Under the pieces are notes generated by a model that was given only the letters and a program-made list of their open reading frames with translations, was not told where the DNA came from and searched no databases. Made by a program: the position numbers and the translations under genes. DNA of 64,000 bases from Casuarius casuarius (taxonomy: Eukaryota; Chordata; Aves; Casuariiformes; Casuariidae), in the NCBI GenBank assembly GCA_003342895.1, contig PTFA01000029.1, positions 1,314,666 to 1,378,665 on the forward strand. The letters are read 5' to 3'. Positions 35,901 to 50,900 of this stretch are shown in pieces (the first letter of the stretch is position 1; the number at the start of each line of letters is the position of its first letter).

Positions 35901-38900
35901 CTTAACTTTTTACGTAGCAATAGTATGCATTTCAATGCACTTCAGGCCTGAGTTCTTAAATATTGTGAATGAATAAAAATCCCCTAACAAAAAACAAAAA
36001 AAACTAGTAAGAGTAACTGGGATGGGTTTCCACGAATTTATCAAAGACAGCTGATGGTGTGCCTATACTTCACAGTAAAAGCTTTATTATACCTGAATCG
36101 GGATATTCTAGTCATACTGTAGCATTTCACCTCATAAGGACTGAATGGTCCGTGAAGTGTTACCTTCAAGAACAAGAGAGAACAAATGAAATGCTAGTTA
36201 GCTAACATTTGGATCTCTCCTTATCAAAATCCTTTATAAATGAAAAACTGACTTGAAAAACAAAACGTATTTTCATGGACCTGTGTATGTACACAGCAAA
36301 ACTGAATAGATGAACAGGCAACACTTTCAAGCATCTAAAGCAAACTTAGCATTGAGGCACCTAGAAAAAAAAAGTACATTTTTACAAGTGCTGGAATTCA
36401 AGGCTTCCCACTGGTTTAAACGCCATTTTAGGCTTCACAGAGCATCTAACAAAATCAGGCTATTTTTATTTACATGAACTGTTCTTTAATCTTGAAAACA
36501 TCTCAATTTATGCAAATAAGTAGTTGAACAGGATTACTCCCATGGGTAAATTAAGCATGATTAGGTGCTTGAAGCCTGAAATGTTGTGAGGTTTGAAATG
36601 GGGAAGAGTTATCATGTATACTGGGCTCAACTTGTAGACAGAGTGGAACACATTTTCATGCTTTATACTCCAACTCGGTAGTGACTAGATGTCTCAATAT
36701 ACGTAAGTAACAGTAAATTCTTGAGTTTGGAACTGGCAGTAGAAGAAACATCCACTGCTTCACTATTATCAATTACTGCAGTGTTCTCTGTATCACCTTG
36801 CCAGTGTTGCCTAGCTGAGGGAGAACCAAACACTGTGTAAAGTGAAAGTGTTTGTATTGCTAGAAAAAAATGGATAAGGTCATAATCTTGCTTTTTGCTG
36901 CAGCTTATAAAATGAGAAAGGCAATCTGTTGAAACACTGTCTTCAGTTTATTATATCTTCATTCTGCAATGGTGGGAAGAGCTACCGCAGAACGTGCTAA
37001 AAGAGTAGGTTCAGTTAGCTCTCCAGTTCTATCTTCAAAACTCTGCTAAGAGCTGTGATACATTAGTCAACGATGGTCACATTATGGCTTTCTACCAACA
37101 GACGGTCCTCCAATATGTGCTATGAAAGACATCAATATGGATCAGTCAAAGCATTTTCAATCTTGATCTCCATTCTAATATGAAACATCATGTAAAACCA
37201 CACCAAAAAAAACCCCCCTCAGGCTACCTTATGGGCCAGCGTATCAAATTTATTGACAGAAAACTTGTTTAACAACATTTCAATGGAATGCTTTTCTTTT
37301 TCTCTTGAAGATGCAGGCTTTTTCTCTTCTTTTTTTATTTGGTCAGAAAGTAATGCCTTGAGCAAATCATGGCTTTGCTACAAAAAAAATGGAAGAGAGT
37401 TAAAACCATGAAACAGTTATGTTTTTCAAAAATCTGTAAGAAAGGTTTTACACAAAGAACATGTATACTTGCATATGAATACAAAAAACATCAACGTTCT
37501 TATCACCTTTCAGGTTATATAAAATAGTGGAGCAGTTCAAGCGATTCAATCACGTCTTGGGAAACATCTCTTAAAAAATGTCTCAAAGAAGCAATGCCTC
37601 TGGCCAAAAGCTCCATATGAAATACGCACACACTTAAAAATATATAGTACCATTCAAGTATTAATCTTGCCTAATCCTGTATGGCATGCTCCCAAGACTT
37701 CAGCTCAATCAGGGCTTCAGACAGTCACAGCTGAAATAAATTAGTGTAAGAAAAGAATCAGAGAGAAGCTTATTGAATACATACTTGTGATTCATATGAT
37801 TCTTCTGCTTGTTCAGCATAACACTCTTCAATAAGCACATCTCGAATATTCACAAGCTCTTTGCTCCCCAAATAACGGAAAACATCCACATGCAGAACAC
37901 CGTGCACGAGTGAATTCACCTTCACTAGAAGAGTATAACCATTTACTAATGAGGTAAATCTCTGGCTAGCACTGTAACTCCACTGTTCCCCACATACAAG
38001 AGATTTTGCAGATGGACGCATCTTGCACATCTTGAACTCCAAAGCCTAGAGCAAAAACATTAAAAATAATGCTTGCCTTAGTACCAAATTGGCACCAAAA
38101 ATCTTTCATTTTCTCAAGAAATTGTTTGAATTAGTAACTGTAAAATAACTTAATTATTGCAATGGCTTATGTTAACTCCTAAGACTACCATAAGACTACT
38201 GGCATAATTCCTATTCTGTCACTGCCAATGCAGCTACACATTACTGCATTACATCTCACATCACTTCAATACTGTACATGGTTGACAAAGAACCAGAGCA
38301 AACAGTGCACAAAAGATAACACACATTTCACAGATATACAGGCAGTATTAATTCACCATTGACACTGAAGTCTTATGAGTCTAGAGATGCTCTCCCTGTT
38401 AAAATTTCATAACCTGCAGTTCTCTTTAACAAACATAACAGAATAGTTAGAAGAACCACAGCAGCTATTCTCTCCCAGGCAGGCAAGAGTAAGTTCTCAT
38501 TTGACCCCTTTCCATGATCATGAATTACAGCTTCAATGTGAATTTACAACAGAAAACCTAGTTTTCTAGCCATAATTTTGGCAAAGAAATATCAGAATTG
38601 ATAATTCAAAGGTTAGGCCTGGAACAGAAATACATTTTTCTCTAATACATCTGAAGAAAACTAAAGAATGAATGATTTTTGCTAAAATGGATTCTATTTT
38701 TAAAAAAATCAAATATAAAAGAAAAATAAAATGAATCCCCACAAGATCTAACATTAAGCACAAATAAATAAAACTGAAACATAGATCTGCTGGTTCATTT
38801 CTAATTTTCACTACTAAATACTTCAGAGAAGAAATTAAGTATGGAATACCTGCTTCAATGAGTTTAAAAAAGAATATCCAGATGAGGATTAGAATTACAG

Positions 38901-41900
38901 TTAAAATAAGTCTCTCATTCTTTTATTTGTAAATAGAGCTCAAGAGAATTATTTTGTTGAAAAACTAGCTACAGAATAAATCCATGCCAGAATGAGTTTA
39001 GAGATGAGTATTTAACGTTCAAGAGAGTTCTGCCTGAAACAATCAAAGTGCAACTACTAGTTCAAAGAATGGCTGAGCACCACAAAGCAAAAACAGAAGT
39101 TTTCAGAGAAGATTTTATCTGGTGTAAGTCTAGCAAGCTATCTCCTAGGTATTTTCCCTGTAACTAGTAGTATAGGGGAGCGGGGGCCTTGACTGAACAA
39201 AAATACTCTGCACAGTAACTACACACAAGACACTTGCCACTGCAGACTTGTGCCACGTAGATAAAAAGAGATGCTATACTGCTGCTTACCTTCGCTGGAA
39301 GCAGCTAGAATTAGGCAGAGAACAATAGATTGAACTAGTTGCTGATTCTGCTTCTCTTCCTAGGGCTGTTTTCTGGGCTGTATAAATGAAGCTGCTGTTT
39401 GCTTGGAGGTTCTTAGAATAAAATAAAGCTCATCTACTGCCCAGCCTGTTGTTCCCGAGTGTCACATGTCAGCAGATCAGAACAACATTCTCCTTCTACA
39501 GAAGTTCTACTTCTGGTAGAACTGATGGACAGCAAAGAAATTCATGGCCAAAAGCAACAAAAAGCAAAGGTAGTTGGTAGAGTGATTTCTCGCTCTTTCT
39601 GCTGCTCCTCTGATCATACATGGGTGATAGAGACCACTACCTTGTTCCCAAAGAAACAGGACTAGTTCAAATATTCAGTTTTTTAAATTTTTTTTTATTT
39701 TTTAACATCTAATCAGGTAGCAAGCCTTTTTGCTCAAGCAAGTGTCCCTAAAAACAAAAGGCTAGATAACATTTCTCTGCACTTACACAGAACACAATTT
39801 AGTTTCATGCAGCAAGAAGAACAATTAAACAGATCATATATTTGGGGGAAAACGTTTGTAGGTACATCACATTAGCAAAATACAGGTCAGTTCATTATTA
39901 TTCTGAAAAAGCACTGTGATCTGAAGTATGCTTCCATTTGCCAGACCGGATATTGAGATATTAAGTAGTAGCGAACAGCACCATCCCTACCTGGAAAGGA
40001 AGCTCTCGAAGATTGCTTGGAATATCTTTTAATTTTTTTAAAGGCACTCTTGATCTATTGCCATAATCTACAAAGAAAACCTAGAGAAAAGAAGAATATA
40101 AACACAAGAGCATCAGCAGAGATTCCAGAATGTTAAAAAGTAATGCTATTTTCAGTGGGCAAGGGAAGCAACAAATTAAAATTTAATAGTTACAGTACAA
40201 AAAAATCCTATTAAGTGACAGGGAAGCAAATTCAGAATCTGAAAAGTATGCAAATGAAGATCTGTCAAAAATAATAGGTCAAATTTTATCACGTCTATTA
40301 TTTGATCCCTTGGCTACACATCCACAGATTAAGCAAATAATCTGCTAGGTCTAGAAAAAGTAAATTTATCTGAAAGGCAATAATTCTCTCCTTGCAATTA
40401 AATCTGTATAACCTCTTAACAGTGAATGACACTACCTAGTAACTGGTTTTGCATAAGTAAATAGTTACCATGGATTGAGTGAGTGTATATAAATGCAGAG
40501 GGGAAAATGGTGAGATTAGCACTGTTATTCACTAGTGTTTCATGACTGTAGACAGATAGCAAGGTTCAGGATGAATTCTATAGTGGTGATATGCAACTAT
40601 GTTAAAAAATTGAGAAATTCAAATGAAGAAAGGACTGTGCAAAGGCCAATCTTAAAAAAAAGGTGTGTACGTGTTGAGAAGAGTATTGGCCTGGGAAATT
40701 AAGATCTACCTTGAACTGCCACAGTAATTTACATTACTGACCTTGGCACAAAGAGCAAAAGTGTGCTGATGAAATTTGCTGATGATACAGAACTGATCAG
40801 TGTTTAAAGAAAAAAAAAAAAGCCAACAAAAAACCCCTGAATGGACCAGAGACCTGAACAGGAATGGGGAAAATAGATACTATCAAGTAAAACATCATAT
40901 GCATTGGAATTTATAACAATTTCTGCTATAAGTGCTATACAATTATTTATAAATTCTGATTAGTTAGGAATTACCCAGGAGACAAACCTGAGCATAAGGT
41001 GAAAAGAGGCAATTCGTGCAAAAAAGCTATCAAAAGGCAAATACATCTTGGCATGTACCACACAAAGTGTTTCTGAAGGTAGAGGAGAAATATAATGTTG
41101 GAATGGGAGTACTATCATCATTGCTCAAACGAAGGTGGAACTACAGCTACAAGAGCATACATAACTCTGGTCAACCATGTTCCAGAAAACTGAGCTCAGA
41201 ACTAGCAGTATTACTAAACAGAGGAAAAGGACTGTGATGATCAGGAGAACGGAGAGGCACTCTGGTATCAGATGAGAAAAAGCACAGCTTACTTCAGTTA
41301 GCAAGACAAAGTTCAGGAATGAAAAGATGCATAAGAAATTTGGAGGGAAGGGGAAAGAAGAGGAAGAAAAGAAAGTCTAGGTAAACCAGGGGAAAAAACA
41401 TTGGCACAAGAACAAATGGATACAAACTGGACATAAACAACTGAATATGGGAGGAAGGATTCTCAACACAGTAACAGCAAGAAACTTAGTTTTAAGATGG
41501 AGCTCAGCTATTTATGAAAAGGAAATGATGTAGGTTGTCTGCCAAAAATACAGCACTGGACTCTTATCTAGGTAACCCTTACCACGTTTTCAAAGTTACT
41601 GGATGTTTTCATCTTTATTTTGCTTCCCTCTGCTTCGGTACACACAACTCCCTACCATATCAACAGTTGCTCTTAAATTAAGATAAAAATATCCCTGTGT
41701 TCTGAAAAAAAATGTATAATTCATCTATTCTGGCTACATTCTATTAAGGTTTTATTTTAGTTCTAGTTTTACAGATTTCTCTTTTCTTTATTGAAATGTT
41801 TACAATTGCCATGAGAACAGTACTTTGTTAAAATGCATAGCTACAAGATTGTTAACCCAATTTCATCTTACCAATTCACTATGACACAACACATTACTGT

Positions 41901-44900
41901 ACCTCAGCAAAATCTCCAGAAACATACAGAATACGAGCTCGGTAGTATCCTTTGTTTTCCACACAAGGGAATGGGGCCAGGCACACTAACTCTGGATGTG
42001 GAGACACTGGCAGATCCATCAGGTTCTGGTGGTTAACTTCAGCAGTTAGAGTCTGGAGTACAATCATATTTTTTTCATCTATCCTGTAACCCCAGAAGTG
42101 TCCAACTTCCACAATCTAAAAGCCATAAAAATTAAACTGTTTCAGATCTCATTTATTTTTTTTTCTTATACATCAAATACAAAACAATTATTCTGAGCAA
42201 AATACATGAAAGCATTCCTACTCCTGACACGCAGATAGAAGTGCTCTCATACTGCAAGAAAAATGCAGAGAAGCATCTCTCTCTCATATAAGGTTGCTCT
42301 TCATCAAATAATATGGTTTAAAATGTCTGTTTGCTGTATATATGCATTATACTTTTCATCCAAATAGACCCTGACATAAGTATAAAAAAAAAAAAAAAAA
42401 AAAAAGGAAAGATGACTTTTTTTTAAAAAAGATGACACCTTATTTTTATTAAGTTGATCATTCATTACACAGGTGCATACAGACATGGTGCACCTTTCTA
42501 GCTAGTGAAAGAACGTCAAACTTAAGAGTCAGCTACGTTTAGCAGCAAATTGGCACTATGACTGACCAGCAACGATCGGCCACCCCTTAGGAAATTAAGG
42601 GGGATGAGGGAGAAGAGGGAACCTCGCTATTTAAATCAGATTGAATGAACTGCAATCGTCTCCTGAACTCTTACAACATTTCTAATCTAACTTCAAACAC
42701 TCATAAAATGAAAAGAAGTATCTTTATTTACAACAAAGTTGTGGAAATAAATATACATGACCATTAGTTAAAACTGATGTATTAAACAAAAGCAGCATCA
42801 ATAGCTAACTGATTGGAATGGTTTTGGTTGTCAAATCCATGAACATTTTTCATATAACAGACTTAACTGGATAAGCTGAAGAAAATATTCTTTCTGCACT
42901 TGCAAAACATGCCACTACTATCAAGAGCTGGTTCAATATTTCAGCCTATAATTTCCACTAGCTCGGTGGTTTGAACCTTCTTTAAAATTTCAACAGTTTA
43001 TATATTGCTTGGTATTAACCAATCTGTTGAAAAGACTATAGTTAACACAAGACTTAATTCTCAGCTTCAGATTTTAGAAATATGTATACATATATATGTG
43101 CACACACACACACATTTTAAAATGCATTTATTGTTAAAATTTTTCAAAAATCTCTGCAGTATCACTATTTGTTTTTTTTAAGCTTACTCAGATATGGACT
43201 TATAATACAGAGAGTTAACATAACAAATCTTGCAACATGATTTTAGACAGATATATTCCTTTTCTCCCTATGTAAAAAAATCAAAACAAAACCAGAACTA
43301 ATAGAGCCTTCCTTTCAGTCTTGTCTTCAGGTTCCCTTTCTCTGGCCTTCCTGACAATACACTCAAAGTCACTTGAAATGCTGCTAAGGTGGTTTGATGT
43401 CTTCTATTAACTCAGTATTTGAGAGACCTACTCTGTCTGTTCTCCTGGAAACATCTGCCTACAGCTTTCTCACCACTGTAAGAAAGGGAGCTTATTTGTT
43501 TATCCATTTTGTCGTATGAAGGTGTCAAAACTGTAGTCCAGCTAACAACCAATGAACAGGAGAAACCCAAAAACATACATTCGGGACTGACACAGAAAGG
43601 CTTCTGCACTACCCAACTGCAGGTCACAGCTGTGTATACTATACTAAGAGATGGTGGAACGTATATTAAAACTGTGGAAATAGAGTATGAAAATAGATAA
43701 GAAATGCAGATGGTCCTTCAGTTTGAGTTTCCTGCGCTGCAGAAAATACAGGACACTGCTTGATTTTTAAGGCTCCCCAGAATGTGATGCTTCCCTATCA
43801 GCTGCTCCATTTTATGTTGCTAAGGCATCACACTTTTTTCACCCAAATACACCACCTTTTATGCATGCAATATTTTTTCCTGAATGAGCATGCAGTACTA
43901 TGAATTTATCTAATTTCTCATATCTAGAGCTTCTAAAGAAAACTGCCAGTTTATAATAGCTAGGTAAATGGTCCAAATACCCACTTACATTCATTTCTAT
44001 AGTATACACAAATATTTGACCACTCTCATTATCCCCTTTACATTTAAGCCTACTTGCAGGTAACTTTTCTGCCAGAGAATCCTACATATTTTTAGTGGTT
44101 TTACAAGTGCAAACAAATTTCAATAACTGAGGCAAGGTATGCAAGTACTGTTTAATGCAAAAATATTAAAAATTAGACCAAAAATATTCTTCATACCCTT
44201 TCTGAGTATCTCTGTGCTAAATGAATTATTAATACCCGTTGTTTTCACTTGCTGAATATTCATCTGTGCAAATATAGCTAGGTCCTGATGATTAGATATA
44301 ATCTACTTGAGATATAGAACATTCCTACCTCTGTTACACTGATGGATAGAAGACGATTTGGGATCATCTTTGACAGTTCCGAAATACCAAATGATATTTC
44401 CACAGGCTCTACTGTCTGCTTCTGATAGTCCACATTTACTCTGAAAAAAATTATGGAATAAAGATGCTAAATACACATGCACCAGGCTTGGGGAAAATTC
44501 AAAAGTGAAAACTCAGTTTTCACTTTCCACTTGCTTCTCACATTTATTTACCACGAACATATGTATGTACACAGAGGAAAAAAGATCAACTTACTGACAA
44601 AAATTATGGCACTTGCATTTTGCAAGGAAAAAATAAGCCTTAATATTCATTTAGGTACTTAATGGCCTTTAATTCAAAAGGTATGAAGTTAGTTAAAATG
44701 GAAAACAACTATGCAAAACCAGCATACTACAGAGAAACCAAGGTGCCCGTTATGACTGAACACAGGCATATTTGCACTGAGGAGCAACTGTTCCAAATCA
44801 AGGTTAAACAGTAAGTTTGCTGCTATCTGCATGCTGTCTAAGCTACTTTTCTGGAAATAAACTGAGTACACTGCAGCACAAATACAAACTCAGCATATCC

Positions 44901-47900
44901 TCTTTTTTGAATAGCACATTCTTTTTGCTTGACAAAAGTTAGGAAATCCATAATTAGTCCTCCAGCCTGGGTGATTTCCTTCTTGAATCCTTAAAATTTA
45001 TATGAAAAATAATTCTTAAAGTACAGTTCTGGGACACAGCAAGACTGCTACATGTGCTTTATTAAAAAACAATTATCATGAACTGGAAGCGATGTATTCA
45101 CATGCACTTTAACCTTTACAGTTCAGTCTTGCCTTCCTATTTTGGATTTCATGTTTTAAAATATTAAAATTGGCTATAGACTAATCATGAACTAGACAGA
45201 TTACTGTTTCAGCAGTTGTATGTATGACCAAAAGCAGACAGCATATACTGCAGACAATGAAACCCACGTGCCAGACCTTCCTGGCAAAAGCAGGTATGGT
45301 CTAACCAGATGGACTTACTACATTGCCTCCTTAATCACTATATCCAAACATCCCTTTTCATTATGGCCCCAAATGCCATTCCTTTTCTCTTTTGGTCCTA
45401 ACAATCCCCACATTGTCCCTAGCATGAACAGAAATCACTGTGTAAAGTTGTAACATATATCATCACTCCGCATATCTCTAAGGAAATGAGACTGAAACAA
45501 ACACAGACAGTGTACACTGAGATTGCTCTATGGAAACACCTTTAAGCATAAAAAAATTTTTAAGACAATTATGATATTTTTAGTCCAGGATCTGAATTAA
45601 GTTTCTTGCTTCATAGCACTTTTCTCCACAGCCATTAAAGTGTTCGAATAATGACTTTATACAGTTCTCCTGAAGTACCAGTAAGAATGTTCTGCTTGCA
45701 CAAAGGTTCCACCGCGGTAGCAATTCCAGGAAATTCTTAATCCTATAAACCTTATTTCAGCTTGAGACTGCAAACAAACCCATTTCCCCAAAGAGCAGTT
45801 ACCTGGCATATTTCACTCTCGCAGCTGTGCTGCCTTCCACCTGCCTTTCAAGCTCATCTGGATAATGAACATTGAGGTCAAGTGGAACTTTCAGCTGGGA
45901 CATTTTAAGTGACACATAGACTGCAGGAAGAGTCTTAAAGCCCTCCATTGGGTTACGAGAGAACTCCACAAAAGCCCTGTTCCAAAAACCCCATGAAATA
46001 AAGTTGCAAAGTTTCTTGATGAGGAAACAAAACCCAAAACACAATAATTTCTTCTGTCTTTATCTTAGCAGGCCAGAGAACTGTAAAAGCATGGCTTCCT
46101 CACAGGCTTTGCCTACTCCTCTTACATATCTTAAAGCATTTTTAATTACAATTAAGAAATTTTTCTAGCATTCTCACGAGAACAAACCAGAACTACTGAG
46201 TAAATCTAATACGAGTAGAAATAATGTGGTGAAAATATATATGAATAAGAAAGGTATTAAAGTTGGAAGACACATAAGAAAGCATATATGAATTTTTCAA
46301 TTTTGGACAGTTGTAGCCCAAAGTCAGCCAGCAAATCTGCTACAGCAGCCAGTCACATATATTTTGTGCAAAGCTACTTGATTTGGTACAAATGAGCTGA
46401 ATTCACTGCAAGTTAGAAACAAGTACAGACAGATCAGCTGCAGTTTTAAGGGCCACTGTTACACAACGGAAGAGAGAAAACAGAAAGCAGTCTCTAACCG
46501 AGCTCGTTTATCTAACGCTACTGGATTACTCTCCTACTCCACTTCACATATTAAGCCTCAAGGCTACCTTTCTTCTTCTAGCCAATACATTAAAAATAAA
46601 TTCACGATTCCAAACAGATTAAATCATAAGAAATAAACTCATGTTTGTCAGTGCAACAGTGACAAAGAAATGATTTGATTATTGGGCTCGCAATTGAGAA
46701 CATGAGAAAGGTATAATACTTGAGATATTTTGTACTTACTTTGGTCCATCATATGCAATAGATTTTACCTGCCCACACTGTCTGAAAAGTGACTGCAACT
46801 GTTCATGGTATAGAAATCCATAGGGAGGAATATTCTTCAACTGTTAAGAAAAACAAGTTTAAGCTTGGATACATTTAGTTATTTTAGTCCATTAACAGCT
46901 TCACTTAAAAATTTAACTGTTAACTTCCTCCTTCAGGATGGAATCAGGGATTTCTTGAGAAAACTCAACCCATGAAAGTCCAAGGGCTCAGACAGGCTGC
47001 ATACACAGGTCAAACATTATACCTAGGCTGAAAAAGGGCAAGGATGAGCTAGGGAACTACAGGCTGGTCAGCCTCACTCCAGTCTCTAGGAAATTCGTGG
47101 AGGAAGCCCTCTTGGAAGCCATTTCTGAGCATATGAAGGAGAAGGTGACTGGAAATAGCCAACATGTATTTAGTGAGAGTAAATCACACCTGACCAACTT
47201 TATTACCTGCTATCACAAAATGGCTAGATCTGTAGAACAGGGAAGAGTTGAAGATGTCAGTGACCTTCCCTTAAGTAAAGATTTTGACATGGTCTCCCAT
47301 AGGATCCTTGTATCCAAGTAGGGTCATTACAGTCTGGATGGGTATGCTCCAAGGTGGGTGAAGACCTCGCTGGACCACTAGGCTCAGAGGGCAGCTGTTA
47401 AAAGTTCATGCTCTATCTGGAGGCTGGTTACAGCTGAAGTTCCTCAGGGGTCCACCCTAGCACCTATGCTGTTTAATATCTTTACCAGTGACCTGAAGGA
47501 GGAGACTGAATGCTCCCTCATGAAGTTTGTGGATGACGACTAATTGGTGGGAGAAGTTGATACACTGGAGGACAGGGCCACCACCTAGAGGAACGTAGAC
47601 AGGCTAGAGGAATGGTCTGACAAGAGACTCATGAAATTCAATAGTACATATGCTGGAGTCTGACCGATTTGGTAGCTGCTCTGCCAAAAAGGACCTGGGG
47701 GCTCCTGGTGGACAGCAAAGTGAACCTGAGTCAGCAGCATGCCCTGGCAGCTAACAACATACTGGGCTATTAAAAAGGACTGGAGTGCAACACCTGAATA
47801 ACCTTAACATAACAACCAGGTATGTGATGCATGCACCAAATAAGAGATTACAAAATAGCAAAAGGTTGCAAAATAGTTGCATCAATTTGTTTTTATAAAA

Positions 47901-50900
47901 TAAAATAAAAGCAGCCTTGATAGTCCTACTCTATAGAATCTTTACAAGTTTTATGAAAGTTAGCTGGTTACGTGAGATTAGCAATCAAATGTATAGAGGC
48001 AGTTCTCCATAGGAATTCTTTCAAAATTGCCCACCCACACAGCATTTACTATATTGGAAGAAGAGGAGATGGGAGAGATGACAATTTACCAAATAAGGAT
48101 CAGAGGAGACAGTTATTTCTGTCCTGGCCCAAGAAAAAACAAAACTTGAAAATACCAGCCTTAACACTACATATTTTAATTACTTGGTACTTTATTAAGT
48201 TATTCAGCTTCCTAACATACCATTATAGTGGTTTTCGGATCTTTGCCAGCAAGCTCTCTCATAGCAATTCCTTGGTCACATTTTCCAAAAGTAAAGTAAT
48301 TTGGATAGAAAGCACCAGCTATTACAACCTGAAGTAAAAAAATATTTTGTGAAACATAGCATGTTATATCCAGTCTCTCAAAAAGAAATATACTTGCAAT
48401 ATAAAGTGATATTACCAGTTCTTCATGTGAACAGTTTTCCCTGTCTCTTTCCAGGAAAGACTGTAATTTCAAACTAAAGGTTAACTCATGCAAATCCTAT
48501 CCCTTAAAAACATACTTTTATGAAAAGAGCTCATCTTCTGGAACAGTTCTGCAACATTTTCATATTTCCATAGAAAGACAAGGTCTATGAAAACTATAAT
48601 CATTAACCTTGGCTTTAACACTTACTCAGTCTCTTTGATAAGCTCAAAGGAGCCTCAATTTTTAACAAATTCACACAAAGCAGCTACATGAAACATCAGA
48701 CTTCCTCAGTTTTCACATTGTGTCTTACAATATTTAACAATTCAGACCTGAGAAGTTCACTGTTGACACAGTTAAACAAATTGCCTTTGAAACAATCACT
48801 GTGTCTGTCTGTGAAAATAAAACAAAACAAAAAGATCACTACTCATCAGTCCAAATAGGACAAGAAATTTCACTGGAAATTTGAGAGTAAGTTACAGCAG
48901 CTGAAAGAAATCTGGTTTTTTCCCCAGTAACTAACCAAGTCAGTGGAGGTCCAAATAGAGCACTCAAACAAGAATCGAAACCTTTTTCAAAAATGTTAAT
49001 TCTTATCCTTCCAACTCAAAACCATCCTTCAGAGTATTTTTATGACTAAAAAGATTAATCCAGACACAGAGCCAAACTGATCTCAGGATGATTTGATTTT
49101 ATTTTGATGAGCTGTTAAAAAGTTAAGGAATAGCTAGAGAACAAATACTACTTGCAATTTTTGAGACATTGAAATTAACATTAGTGACACTTCTAAGCTG
49201 TAAGAAACATTACCTTTTTTTAATCTGAAAACTCAAATCTATGGAGAATTTTGAAACACTGGAGGTAACAGTAATTCATTAATATCAGTGTTTAAAAAGT
49301 CAGTTATAAACTTCATAAGTAATTGTTCTCCCCTGAAAAGTGAGTTAATAAAGTATTACCTGCAAAATGAAGCGTTGTTTGTATACATACTCCTGATCCA
49401 CAGCAGATGGTTGAGTATTAACATGCATGTTAAATGCACTGACTCGCTCTTTCAACTCTTCAAATAACTCTGCCACCTGAAATTACAACTCTAAATTACA
49501 TTTTAAACACATCAGAACTGTCCATGAATGGAAATAAAATCTGTTAGTAAAAATCTACAGAAGTAAGCAAGCTCTTTTTTTTTTTTTTTGGAGCCTTTAT
49601 CTGTTTCACCTAACACCTCTACTCAGGAGAGATCCACTTTCAGCAGCGTGACCCAAGCAGTTTTCTTCATATTTCATTTAACACAGAATTCTGTAGTTGG
49701 AAAGCACTGTTGTATATATATGATACAGAACAAAAATCAGAAAAAAGGGGAACTGAAATTACCTGTGACATGACTATGCACTCATTCCCAATCAAATCAT
49801 TTTGTTTTCATATTTTAAAAAGTAGAAACAAGCTAACGCCAAACTGGATGTCTGCACCTAAGTGTACAGTAACTACACAGTGCACCCTTAATTCAGCAGG
49901 CAACCTTAAGTACTTGAAGTGAGTCTGCCCTGTAGCATAACACACTCTACTAAGCTTTAAATACTAACCATTTCCAATAAGCTTCTATAACTGTAAGTAG
50001 CCACTGGTCCTCCAACCACACAGTGAATGCTTCCTTTATCCCATTTGATTTTGGAGCAAATGATTAAAAAAGCACTGTTCTCTAACCTGCTCCATTCCAC
50101 ATTTTCTATTCCACTGCTGGCAGTTTTAGGATACTAAAATTCCTGTTATTTTCCTCATATGACAACTACCATGACTGGACACCAGTCAGTGTGGCTGTCT
50201 CAGGCCTGCAAACCCACGTTCACGCAAAGGACTATAAAGTTAGTATGTGAAAACTTAAGATTTTTTTTTTTTTTTTAAAGATTAAAAGAAAAGACAAGGA
50301 AAGAAAAAACCTTCATAATAGATGTTAATGTAGGTGTCCACTCTAAACTCCTGAGCTATTAATTCTAGAAGAGATTGTGCATGACTTATCTGAAGTTGGC
50401 CAAAAGAACATCATCTACCTACTAGGCTATCATACAAGACCAATCCTTCAGCTCTTCAGCTTTAAATGATTTGCTTTTTTCTCATCTTTCCTCCTTGATA
50501 TCATAATTATATATGATATGTACATTATGTAATGAATGATACAACTTTTATGAAGTATTTAAAACTTTCCCTCCTCTCAGTAACTTTTTTCCAGTATACA
50601 ATTTAAAATACTTTCCTCCCTTTTATACAGTTTTATTTTTACTCATCTGTTCAGTAGTTTTTCTAACTTCTAACTGTCCAAGACCATAGTAAAGCAGTTT
50701 AAACTACAGACAGCTCTATCCATTCAAAGGCTAACATAAAAAGGCTAAGCATATTCCATTTCAAGACCTTCTTCTCAGTTACATGAATAATGTGGCATTA
50801 TTTCCCATGACACTTTCACTGTACCTTGCACTACTTGAGTTTATTCTTGCATAAGCCTCAAAGTTCTTAGGTGACACTAGACAAGTCACTTGAATCAAAG

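Noticed and set aside
47097..47321. 74-codon plus-strand frame as a possible gene
   Set aside because: It is part of a degenerate CR1 reverse transcriptase, not a host gene.
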